Virus record (IMG/VR): IMGVR_UViG_3300027771_001132 | Location: 1-23,103 of that record | DNA: 23,103 nt | Origin: a virus | Reading direction: 5' to 3' (one strand) | Shown here: piece after piece, positions 7,120-14,009 of the stretch | Numbering within the stretch: position 1 is the stretch's first letter | How the letters are laid out: every line of letters starts with the position of its first letter | Made by a program: the position numbers and the translations under genes | Notes under the pieces: model-generated | Told to the model about the DNA's origin: nothing | Databases searched by the model: none | The model's input: only the letters and a program-made list of their open reading frames with translations

Positions 7120-7397
7120 TAAAAAATAAAACACCTAATCCATTAAATGTATTTGAAGTGAGGCAAGTCAAAGCGGCGCCGCCTCACTTTGAGTATGTTA
7201 ATTTACCTATGACATATAATTTAGAAGATAGTTTAATTAAATGGATTAAACACCATTTAAAGAACAGATTTTATGCTGGTAAGAATGTAAGCTTAGACAG
7301 TAATAACAAGTTAACACAAGTATTAACTGTTGGATTTGAGGAGACAAAAGACATGAGTTATTTCATGTTAGCGTGTCCACATTTAAAGTACAAATAA
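7116..7397 (+). CDS. hypothetical protein
   Basis: A 93-residue soluble protein that starts within the stop of the VWA gene (ATGA). It has a central amphipathic stretch (LEDSLIKWIKHHLKNRFYAGKN) and a C-terminal beta-like region (LTQVLTVGFEE..SYFMLACPH). No family is recognised. Its stop lies within an AATAAATA sequence that may be a late promoter for the next genes. Confidence 0.55.
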   Translation: MIKNKTPNPLNVFEVRQVKAAPPHFEYVNLPMTYNLEDSLIKWIKHHLKNRFYAGKNVSLDSNNKLTQVLTVGFEETKDMSYFMLACPHLKYK

Positions 7398-7400
7398 ATA
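7393..7400 (+). promoter_or_regulatory. possible T4-late-type promoter (AATAAATA)
   Basis: AATAAATA, one base from the late consensus, overlaps the stop codon of the upstream gene and lies 33 bases before the ATG at 7434, which has an AAGGAG ribosome site. Spacing resembles the sites at 3663 and 8647. Confidence 0.45.
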
Positions 7401-7433
7401 AAGTACGCATATATACTATACAAGGAGAACAAT

Positions 7434-7679
7434 ATGAGCGAAGATAACACCGTTGCAGCAGAAGTTAATGAAGTACCAGAAGCAGCAGCGCCAGCACAAG
7501 AACAAGCAGGTCCAGATTTAACTGTGCAGGACTTGCAAGCATTAAAAAGTATTATCGATGTCGCTAGTCAACGCGGCGCGTTTAAACCTAACGAAATGAT
7601 GACTGTTGGACAAACATACGGTAAGCTAGAAACATTTTTAGCAGCCGTTTCACAACAACAGCCCTCTGAAGGAGCATAA
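7434..7679 (+). CDS. conserved hypothetical protein (marine T4-like phage type)
   Basis: An 81-residue protein. The first 27 residues are rich in Ala, Glu and Pro and probably disordered; the rest is a helical domain (LTVQDLQALKSIIDVASQRG, then MMTVGQTYGKLETFLAAV). I recall similar short proteins in cyanophages, always of unknown role. It has a strong AAGGAG site at 7422-7427 and is followed after one base by the next gene, so the two are translated together. Confidence 0.65.
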   Translation: MSEDNTVAAEVNEVPEAAAPAQEQAGPDLTVQDLQALKSIIDVASQRGAFKPNEMMTVGQTYGKLETFLAAVSQQQPSEGA

Positions 7680-7680
7680 T

Positions 7681-8313
7681 ATGTTAAAGCATGTAGGCCG
7701 AATGGCTAACAATCAACGCAAAGTAATCGTTGCATACAAAGTATTGCCCGGTGAACCAGACGAATGCGTTGTAGTAACAACTGAAAATTTAGAAGCAGGT
7801 GATCACGATTCACTAATGAAATTAGTAGAGTCGAATGCAGGTCAACAAGCAGATGACTTAGCAACTGTTATGATGCGTTCGACATTGCCAGATGGCAGTA
7901 ATATGCTTTCACGTTTTCATAAAACTGGTAAGATGATTAAAGTTAAAACTACCAACGTTCAAATGATTCCTAATCGAAATTCAACTATTATGCTTAATGA
8001 TCTTAACGACGCTATTGCAAAACAACGCGGAGTTACAGTTAATGATTTAGCAATAACTGGTAAAGACGGAAAAACTACGGCTGTATTAGGATCTGTAGAT
8101 CAATCAGCAATAACTGCTAGTGAAATGGCTGCGGTTGCGCCTGGTATTGCGCCTATTGCAGATGACGGTGTTATTACTGACGAAACGCTTGCTAAGAAGT
8201 TCCGCAGTGATGCAGATCGGTTGAGTAAGGAAGCAGCAGAGTTACGTAGACAAGCTGAAGAATTAGTTCCAACTAAAAAGAAAGTAGCCGCTAAGAAGAC
8301 CACAAGTGCCTAA
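7681..8313 (+). CDS. conserved hypothetical protein, possibly virion-associated
   Basis: A 210-residue soluble protein. The N-terminal half (MLKHVGRM.NNQRKVIVAYKVLPGEPDECVVV) resembles a conserved marine T4-like phage protein from memory. The C-terminal half has an Ala-rich low-complexity segment (ITASEMAAVAPGIAPIA), a charged helix (ADRLSKEAAELRRQAEEL) and a Lys-rich tail (KKKVAAKK). The helix plus basic tail would suit a coiled-coil or DNA-contacting region. The position before the fibre gene, in a likely late unit, suggests a structural or assembly role, which is inference. Confidence 0.6.
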   Translation: MLKHVGRMANNQRKVIVAYKVLPGEPDECVVVTTENLEAGDHDSLMKLVESNAGQQADDLATVMMRSTLPDGSNMLSRFHKTGKMIKVKTTNVQMIPNRNSTIMLNDLNDAIAKQRGVTVNDLAITGKDGKTTAVLGSVDQSAITASEMAAVAPGIAPIADDGVITDETLAKKFRSDADRLSKEAAELRRQAEELVPTKKKVAAKKTTSA

Positions 8314-8623
8314 AAATAAACTACCACCAGAAGTTATTAAGCACTGGCCTGAAATATTCGGCGATGTTGAAATTAAGGCGGTTCCTATTGAATATATCCA
8401 TAACATACATGTACATTTTCATGATGGTAAGATTTGGGAAATTGACTTAGATAAACAAGCTTCTGTAGGAGACGGCGATGTTAACATAATTGAGAATAGT
8501 TTAGAGACATTCTTAGAGAAATACCATGACGATATCTCACATGTTGACTTTCGACTGAATACTTCTAAAGTAGTTGAAGATGTTAAAAAGCGTACCAAAA
8601 GTTTCATGAAGAAACGTAAATAG
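8306..8623 (+). CDS. conserved hypothetical protein, GTG start
   Basis: A 105-residue soluble protein starting with GTG and overlapping the upstream gene by eight bases, so translation is probably coupled; no strong ribosome site is visible. The N-terminal part (PEVIKHWPEIFGDVEIKAVP, then IHVHFHDGKIWEID) looks like a small alpha-beta domain, and the tail is Lys/Arg-rich (VKKRTKSFMKKRK). Similar proteins occur near structural genes in T4-like marine phages as I remember it; the function is unknown. Confidence 0.6.
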   Translation: MPKNKLPPEVIKHWPEIFGDVEIKAVPIEYIHNIHVHFHDGKIWEIDLDKQASVGDGDVNIIENSLETFLEKYHDDISHVDFRLNTSKVVEDVKKRTKSFMKKRK

Positions 8624-8643
8624 AAACTTGGTAATCTCTAAAA

Positions 8644-8685
8644 ATGTATAAATACTAATAATAGATATTCTAGGAGTATATACAT
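8644..8685 (+). promoter_or_regulatory. T4-late promoter TATAAATA inside a start-codon hairpin
   Basis: A perfect late promoter TATAAATA lies at 8647-8654. It is part of the left arm of a bulged hairpin: ATGTAT 8644-8649 pairs with ATACAT 8680-8685, and ATAC 8652-8655 pairs with GTAT 8676-8679, leaving two A bulged. The right arm covers the first two bases of the ATG at 8684, and TAGGAG sits at the edge of the loop. A late transcript would lack the left arm. Confidence 0.65.
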
Positions 8686-10024
8686 GGCATTACGTCTAAG
8701 ACGCGGCACAGATGCAGAACGTCAACTAATAACACCCGTAGAAGGTGAGTTAATCTACACTACTGACACTAAGTTACTATACGCAGGTGATGGTAGTACT
8801 GCTGGCGGTAAATTAGTTTCAGGTTCTGGTGGTGGCGGAGGTGGCTCTACAACATTAAATGCACTTACTGATACTGATTTAACAGGCGCAACCAATAACA
8901 ATGTACTAACATTTAATAGTTCAACTAACAAATGGGAACCAACAGCAGTCGCACTTGGTCTAAATGATCTCACTGGTGTATCTCTTAGTGGGACAGTTGT
9001 TAATGGTAACGCATTAGTGTATGATGGAGCAAATTGGGCGCATCGTCCAATTACTGATTTCTTTAAGGAACAACAAAATTATAAAATTAACATCGTAGGC
9101 GATGACAGTACTGTAATCGTTAACACTGATAATAACACAATAAACGGTAGCACAATTACAGCATCAAGTGGATTTGTAGGTAGTGTAACTGGCAATAGTA
9201 CAGGATATCATGATGGTGACGTAAAGGGCAGTGTATTTGGTGACGATAGTACAGTTATCGTAGATGCTATTGGCCGACGTCTTACTGCAACCCAAGTCAA
9301 TACTACCCTTGTGGCAACGTCAGAAGTTCGCGCAGAAGATATACTAGATCTTACAAGCGAAACAAACGTAGTACGCACAACTGCAACAGGGGTAAAGTTA
9401 GTATCTCAAACTGCAGGATCTGGCACTGAGCAAGGCCCAGTACACCGTACTGAAACTTCAAGAGGAACACTTGCTGCTCCTACTACTGTTACTATTGGCG
9501 ATTCAATAATGTCAATATCAGGCGAAGGATACGATGGCACTAATTATAAAACACAGGCAGTTATAAATATCGGAGTATCTGAAAATACTGTTGGTACGGA
9601 AACGATACCAGGTAGAATAGATTTTAGTGTACGAGATGACAACGGTACATTCAACACTTCGTTTGCACGTTTAGAATCAAACGGAATATTTACTGCACCA
9701 GCAATTCAATCACTAGGCATAACAACTACAGCCAAAAATTCACTAAATGCTAAAGTAAGTGGCGGATTAGGTTTACAAGGCACAATAGTATACGATACTA
9801 CACTTGCTGGAATACAGTATTATCACGGTACAGATGGATGGAACAACATACTAACTGGAAATAAGCCAGTTGAAACTACATCATTCATTAAGCCTGGCGT
9901 ATATGCTGACAACACTGCTAGAGATGCAGCAATTACTACTCCAACAGCAGGTATGATGGTGTTTAATTCAACAGGTACTAAGTTCCAAGGCTATACTGGA
10001 TCAGCCTGGGTAGACCTAAACTAA
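8684..10024 (+). CDS. phage tail fibre-like structural protein
   Basis: A 446-residue virion protein. Residues 1-45 (LRLRRGTDAERQ..TPVEGELIYTTDTKLLYAGDGST) match the N-terminal module of phage fibre and major-tropism-determinant proteins. A Gly-rich linker (SGSGGGGGGS) follows, then Thr/Asn/Asp-rich beta repeats, with GDDSTVIV occurring twice about 47 residues apart. The C-terminal part has two fibre-tip-like units (GTIVYDTTLAGIQYYHGTDGW; GMMVFNSTGTKFQGYTGSAW). It should sit on the virion surface and contact the host. Expression is probably late (perfect TATAAATA upstream). It is the last gene before the accessory region with mixed strands. Confidence 0.8.
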   Translation: MALRLRRGTDAERQLITPVEGELIYTTDTKLLYAGDGSTAGGKLVSGSGGGGGGSTTLNALTDTDLTGATNNNVLTFNSSTNKWEPTAVALGLNDLTGVSLSGTVVNGNALVYDGANWAHRPITDFFKEQQNYKINIVGDDSTVIVNTDNNTINGSTITASSGFVGSVTGNSTGYHDGDVKGSVFGDDSTVIVDAIGRRLTATQVNTTLVATSEVRAEDILDLTSETNVVRTTATGVKLVSQTAGSGTEQGPVHRTETSRGTLAAPTTVTIGDSIMSISGEGYDGTNYKTQAVINIGVSENTVGTETIPGRIDFSVRDDNGTFNTSFARLESNGIFTAPAIQSLGITTTAKNSLNAKVSGGLGLQGTIVYDTTLAGIQYYHGTDGWNNILTGNKPVETTSFIKPGVYADNTARDAAITTPTAGMMVFNSTGTKFQGYTGSAWVDLN

Positions 10025-10027
10025 TAA

Positions 10028-10633
10028 CTAAACTTTATAATTAAAAAAGTCTACGTCTCGTGCGTGGACTTTTTTTATGGCTGCAATACTTGCACTGTTG
10101 AAGTGTTCTTTAAATTCCCAATGATCGTATCCTGTGATGTTAGGTAATGGTAATTCACATCCTAGATATTCTTGTACAGGTTTTAAATCTTCTTCTAGTG
10201 TTTCTGCTTTACATATATAATCAACCCATTCGTTGTTTACATTAATAAAGTCTACTTGATTCGTAAATCGATTAAACCATCTTGGAAATTCAAAAGGTAT
10301 ATCAGGATTGCAATAGTCAGCAACCCATTCATTCACAGGCTTTAGTTCTAGTACAGTTTGTCCATTCCAGTCTAACCAATATCCTTCGTCACGCACTTTT
10401 CGGTATAAGCTAAACACTCTTTGCCACGGGTTGCGTACTACAGTTATTGTCTTAGCATATGGATAGTGTTCACGTACCATGCCTAAGTGCGGATGATCTA
10501 CCATCCAATCTACATGAGATAGTACATTAAAATTAGGATGCAGCCAATCTGAGATAACTTTCTTCATTGCCATACCAGTTCTAGGAACATGGACATATGC
10601 TAGTTCAGGCTTTTCTATATAGAATGTACCCAT
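10028..10633 (-). CDS. sulfotransferase family protein
   Basis: A 201-residue cytosolic sulfotransferase-like protein, expected to move sulfate from PAPS to a sugar, lipid or other hydroxyl. The 5'-phosphosulfate-binding loop is HVPRTGM at residues 15-21, in place of the common PKTAGT, and the 3'-phosphate motif is VVRNPWQRVFSLY at 65-77. ETLEEDL near residue 143 is also typical of the family. No signal peptide or membrane segment is seen, unlike eukaryotic Golgi enzymes. It starts one base inside the stop of the desaturase gene. The pairing with a desaturase suggests lipid or surface modification. The Lys-to-Arg change in the first loop should be noted. Confidence 0.75.
   Translation of the reverse strand: MGTFYIEKPELAYVHVPRTGMAMKKVISDWLHPNFNVLSHVDWMVDHPHLGMVREHYPYAKTITVVRNPWQRVFSLYRKVRDEGYWLDWNGQTVLELKPVNEWVADYCNPDIPFEFPRWFNRFTNQVDFINVNNEWVDYICKAETLEEDLKPVQEYLGCELPLPNITGYDHWEFKEHFNSASIAAIKKVHARDVDFFNYKV
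10043..10076. terminator. bidirectional terminator hairpin at a convergent junction
   Basis: AAAAAAGTCTACG (10043-10055) pairs with CGTGGACTTTTTT (10063-10075) with one G-U pair and a 7-base loop, giving A- and T-tracts on both sides. It ends the fibre transcript. It lies inside the last codons of the minus-strand sulfotransferase gene, so it encodes protein on that strand. Confidence 0.7.
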
Positions 10634-11403
10634 TAGTCAATCTTAATTAATTTAATTAACAATCCCATTAAGTCCCACTCCCACCATTTTTCTCCAGTGT
10701 GATAATTTGCAGGCTTTGCATGATGATTGTTATGCCAGCCTTCGCCTAAACTAACAATGTTTGCAATCCAACTATTAGAACTATGATCCTTTGTTTCGTG
10801 ATTTCTATAACCATGATAATGACCAAGTACGTTAACTACTCCAATTAGATGTACTGTCATACTTGCAGGAACAACATATGCAAATAACCATAAAGCAGGA
10901 TCTATTAATAGCAATACAGCAGAAAATGCAAATATAATTTTAAAGTAGTGCTTAAAAATGAACTTATGTGTAGGACTACGCATTAAATCTTTAATATATC
11001 TTACTGGGATAGCTGGTACTTTCCAATCGTATCCTAACCACACTTTAATTGCTTCTTTAAAATTAAACTTACCATCAGCCCATGAACTATGAGGATCGCC
11101 TTCTCTATCTGATTGTGCATGATGTTGTCTGTGTAAAGCTACCCAACTCATTGTAGGTCCTACTGTGCTAATAACGCTAATATAACTTAGTATAGTTTCT
11201 AACCAAGGGTATGTTTTAAAACTTCTATGTGTTAATAATCTATGCAGAGTTATAACACTGCTAATGGGTCCAATAATTAACCAAGAAATTGCAGCAATTG
11301 CAAATAGGTAATACTGCTGTGTGTACACTGCATATATAACTGCTGGAACGGTTACTACATGATTAAATCCTTGTAGTAATCTTACTTTGGTGTTTAAATT
11401 CAT
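10633..11403 (-). CDS. membrane fatty acid desaturase (delta-9 type)
   Basis: A 256-residue integral membrane di-iron desaturase. The three His boxes are complete: HRLLTH (54-59), HRQHH (91-95) and HNNHH (224-228), plus the extra GHYHGYRNH region (194-202). Hydrophobic segments at about 12-30, 31-52, 70-88 and 155-192 give the usual four-helix layout. The protein should introduce a cis double bond into an acyl chain in the cytoplasmic membrane. Desaturases of this type are known in cyanophages. Its start overlaps the stop of the upstream unknown gene by four bases (ATGA), and the sulfotransferase follows. Confidence 0.88.
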   Translation of the reverse strand: MNLNTKVRLLQGFNHVVTVPAVIYAVYTQQYYLFAIAAISWLIIGPISSVITLHRLLTHRSFKTYPWLETILSYISVISTVGPTMSWVALHRQHHAQSDREGDPHSSWADGKFNFKEAIKVWLGYDWKVPAIPVRYIKDLMRSPTHKFIFKHYFKIIFAFSAVLLLIDPALWLFAYVVPASMTVHLIGVVNVLGHYHGYRNHETKDHSSNSWIANIVSLGEGWHNNHHAKPANYHTGEKWWEWDLMGLLIKLIKID

Positions 11404-12020
11404 TTACCTTCCTCTAACTCACTCCATTCGGCATGAGTAATTGTCTCTGGTGCCCAGTTGTCAAAGGCACCTTGTTTTGTCTCTTTCCATACAAAATTCT
11501 GCCAACACTTTTGTACAGGCCATGGGCAAGTTTGTATATATCCATTTGTTCCTAGTGCCCAGGCGCCTTCACTGGCAATGTCCATGTGCTTACACCATAC
11601 TTTCCAAAATCCTCTGTTAGGTCTTGCAGGACGATTTTGCATTGTGATTAAGTACACTTCATACGTATTTACTTCTTCTAGTGCATCTATTAGTTTACAT
11701 GTACAACGAAAACCGTCTGTCATATCTGTAGCAGTCATTCTAAAGTCTGGAAAGGTGTATAGTCTGTTAATTTGTTTAGCAACATTAGGAGGATATCTAC
11801 TATCGTTAAACACACCTCCCATTACCATAGGCTTTCCCGTGCTAGTTTGGTAAAGTACACCGTAGCCTGTGTGTTCTTCTACTTTTAAATTATCTTTAGT
11901 ATAGTTATTACGTAACCAATTCTCTTCTTTTAAGCATAAATTTCTTGCTTTTTCGAACTCGGGTGTAGACTTGTAATAAATCTCAACGTGTGTATTTGTT
12001 AAATCGTATCTGTATCCCAT
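11400..12020 (-). CDS. hypothetical protein, possibly GNAT-like
   Basis: A 206-residue soluble protein, first gene of the minus-strand block. The segment TGKPMVMGGVFN..VAKQINRLYTFPDFR resembles the central strand and the loop before the CoA-binding helix of GNAT acetyltransferases, but the usual RGxGxG loop is not evident, so I keep this as a weak suggestion. The C-terminal part is rich in Trp and Cys (FWKVWCKHMD; CPWPVQKCWQNFVW). No ribosome site is obvious. Co-location with desaturase and sulfotransferase genes suggests a part in the same modification. Confidence 0.6.
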   Translation of the reverse strand: MGYRYDLTNTHVEIYYKSTPEFEKARNLCLKEENWLRNNYTKDNLKVEEHTGYGVLYQTSTGKPMVMGGVFNDSRYPPNVAKQINRLYTFPDFRMTATDMTDGFRCTCKLIDALEEVNTYEVYLITMQNRPARPNRGFWKVWCKHMDIASEGAWALGTNGYIQTCPWPVQKCWQNFVWKETKQGAFDNWAPETITHAEWSELEEGK

Positions 12021-12058
12021 TATAAGTTATTTACTTAAATATGTTTAGGAGTAGTTAA
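12021..12058. promoter_or_regulatory. divergent intergenic region, possible late promoters
   Basis: Thirty-eight bases between divergent genes. On the + strand CTTAAATA (12034-12041) and on the - strand AGTAAATA (12028-12035) each match six of eight bases of the late consensus. The + gene has AGGAG at 12047-12051; the - gene has no visible ribosome site. Confidence 0.3.
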
Positions 12059-12664
12059 ATGCTGGATAATACTGTAACAAAACTAAATTTTAAATTAGAT
12101 ATTAACGAACTACGACAATATTATGACAAATTAAATACAGACTACCAGCATTTAGATTGGAGTTGGGCAAAATGTGGCGCAGATATTGTCGAGCAATGGC
12201 GAGATGCTGCTTACGAAGACCCTGCTAATTTACTAACACATGGGTGGGCTATACAAAGCAACTTAAAAGACATTACAATACCTTGTCCTCCTTGGAATAT
12301 TAGTAAACACAAAACTGTAGAGTATCGAAATACAGAACTAGCATTTGGTATAATTAGACGTTTACAGGATAAAATGCCTTTTGGATATCGGTGGGGTGTA
12401 AGTGTTCAGCCTCCAGGCGGGAAAGTTACCGAGCATACTGACGCTGATGACGAATACACTGTTTGGTTGCCTATTTACACTAACGGCCCTGCAATAACCT
12501 TTGACAAAGGCTATGAACTAGTTGCAGATGGTAGTGCTTATTTGTTGAACACTACACAGCCGCATCATACATTTAATCCTAGTAACAAAGATAGAGTTAC
12601 TATTATTTTTAGATTAAAACAAGATAAGCTCAAAGAAATATTATCTTTGGAAGGCACTATATGA
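12059..12664 (+). CDS. aspartyl/asparaginyl beta-hydroxylase-like dioxygenase
   Basis: A 201-residue cupin-fold dioxygenase-like protein. After an N-terminal helical region (1-55) comes the core: VSVQPPGGKVTEHTDADDEYTV with H126-x-D128, then GSAYLLNTTQPHHT with the distal His at 169 or 170, and R179 in DRVTIIFRL for 2-oxoglutarate. This order matches the Asp/Asn beta-hydroxylase family. It has a good AGGAG site and starts a five-gene plus-strand unit with four-base overlaps. The substrate could be a protein, lipid head group or small molecule. Confidence 0.7.
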   Translation: MLDNTVTKLNFKLDINELRQYYDKLNTDYQHLDWSWAKCGADIVEQWRDAAYEDPANLLTHGWAIQSNLKDITIPCPPWNISKHKTVEYRNTELAFGIIRRLQDKMPFGYRWGVSVQPPGGKVTEHTDADDEYTVWLPIYTNGPAITFDKGYELVADGSAYLLNTTQPHHTFNPSNKDRVTIIFRLKQDKLKEILSLEGTI

Positions 12665-13305
12665 AACATCTAGCATACTTACCTATAGACATTGATGTAC
12701 AATGGCCTGATGAAGATGTGCTGCTACAATGGTTCGAAGATCATAAGTTATTAGACGACGATTATTGGGAGTTAACATCAAATCGTCATGCATGGGCAAT
12801 GACTTCGACTTGTAAGGAACCTAAAGACTGGCGTAGATTTGATAAAGAAATGTGGGACAATCGCAGAACTGATGGAGTAAACAAAGGAGTATTCTTTCAT
12901 CCTGGCTTTGAAGAAACATTTCCTAGTCTTGCAAATTGTATTAGACAGTTACCATTTAAACAACTAACTGTAAGTGGTATGCTTTATCAACTAGGACCTA
13001 TTCCAAATCATCAAGATGCGCACGACCCCCATAATCCGTTGGAACCTAGACGTTATACAATTTACTTAACAGATCCAAAACATAATACATTTTATTTTAG
13101 TAAAAAAGAAAACGGAGAAAAGTATTATCCAACAATGCAGCGTCCTTGCTTTGCATTTAATAACAACGATGTATGGCATGGCGCAACAGAAACACATAGA
13201 CCAAAGATAATCTTAACTACTGCTGGCATTATAGATAACGAAAAACACGCTGCATTAATTAATCGCAGTTTAGAAAAATACAAAGCCGAGGCATTATATA
13301 TATGA
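12661..13305 (+). CDS. 2OG-Fe(II) oxygenase-like protein
   Basis: A 214-residue protein with a jelly-roll dioxygenase core. Key residues are H117-Q-D119 in GPIPNHQDAHD, then RRYTIYLTD, and a distal H173 in NNNDVWHGATETHRPKIILTTAGI with R180 as a possible 2-oxoglutarate anchor. The N-terminal 80 residues are acidic and Trp-rich (WPDEDVLLQWFEDH; WDNRRTDG). It overlaps both neighbours by four bases, so expression is coupled. It is only distantly similar to the other oxygenases in the window, so it is not a recent duplicate. Confidence 0.7.
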   Translation: MKHLAYLPIDIDVQWPDEDVLLQWFEDHKLLDDDYWELTSNRHAWAMTSTCKEPKDWRRFDKEMWDNRRTDGVNKGVFFHPGFEETFPSLANCIRQLPFKQLTVSGMLYQLGPIPNHQDAHDPHNPLEPRRYTIYLTDPKHNTFYFSKKENGEKYYPTMQRPCFAFNNNDVWHGATETHRPKIILTTAGIIDNEKHAALINRSLEKYKAEALYI

Positions 13306-14009
13306 AATATAATTACTACTGGAATGACGTTCCAGGTGTTGGTAAATGCCGCAACAATTTAATTTACACAAGTCTTATGAGCGAAGACACTCGGACATTT
13401 TGCCAATGGTTTTATAATGATAAAGTTTATCATAAAGGACAAAATGAAGTAGTTGATCCAAAACTAATGCAAGAGAAATTTGATCGGGAAGTTCAATACT
13501 CGTTGCTTATGGAAAAGCACTATCCGCAATATGTTCCTGTAATTAAAGATATCGATGTAGGAAACCGCAAACTTTATTTAGAAGTAGACGGAATTGACTT
13601 TTGGAATCGTGCTAACTGTAGTGTAGAAAATTATGATAGTGTGCTGCCAGACTGGCGAGATCAAATGCTTGCAATATTACAAGCATATAAAGACCTAGGA
13701 TTATACAAATACAGTTTACATCCTAGCAGCTACTTTATAATAGACGGAAAATTAAAAAGTTTTAATCATTTTTTCTGCTATCACAAAAGTGAAGGCTCAA
13801 TTAAGATTTCAGATCATGCTAGTCATATATACAGTACAAGGCAAGATATAATGCGTACACAGATAGAGACTATGGGCATAAGTTGGGACGAGCCAGAATC
13901 GTTAAATACACTACAACATTTATGTTTTGAAAGTTTTAGAAAAAACTACACTGACGATTTTATAGATGCAGCAAAACAAATATACAATAAAGGAACTAAT
14001 AATTGTTAG
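13302..14009 (+). CDS. kinase-fold-like protein lacking catalytic residues
   Basis: A 235-residue soluble protein with a layout resembling small protein or aminoglycoside kinases: an N-lobe-like part (FDREVQYSLLMEKHYPQYVPVIKDID, then RKLYLEVDGIDFW as a hinge), and KYSLHPSSYFIIDGKLKSFNHFF, which lines up with the catalytic loop (HGDLHPxNIL) and DFG. The catalytic Asp is Ser and the DFG Asp is Asn, so phosphotransfer is unlikely. I recall related proteins in cyanophages without assigned function. It overlaps the neighbours by four and seven bases. It may be a scaffold or regulator for the surrounding enzymes. Confidence 0.55.
   Translation: MKYNYYWNDVPGVGKCRNNLIYTSLMSEDTRTFCQWFYNDKVYHKGQNEVVDPKLMQEKFDREVQYSLLMEKHYPQYVPVIKDIDVGNRKLYLEVDGIDFWNRANCSVENYDSVLPDWRDQMLAILQAYKDLGLYKYSLHPSSYFIIDGKLKSFNHFFCYHKSEGSIKISDHASHIYSTRQDIMRTQIETMGISWDEPESLNTLQHLCFESFRKNYTDDFIDAAKQIYNKGTNNC

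Noticed and set aside
7393-7440. Third possible late-promoter/hairpin switch
   Set aside because: CGC..ATAT at 7406-7412 can pair with ATAT..GCG at 7432-7440, but only seven pairs with a two-base bulge, and the left arm lies downstream of the expected start, so late transcripts would keep it.
8684-10024. Diversity-generating retroelement target, because the fibre N-terminus is tropism-determinant-like
   Set aside because: No reverse transcriptase, template repeat or accessory variability determinant is found in the window, and the C-terminus does not look like a C-type-lectin variable repeat.
11458-11853. 131-residue open frame on the plus strand
   Set aside because: It lies fully antisense to the better supported minus-strand gene at 11400-12020, which overlaps the desaturase start in an operon manner; the plus frame has no ribosome site and a Cys/Ser/His-rich shadow composition.
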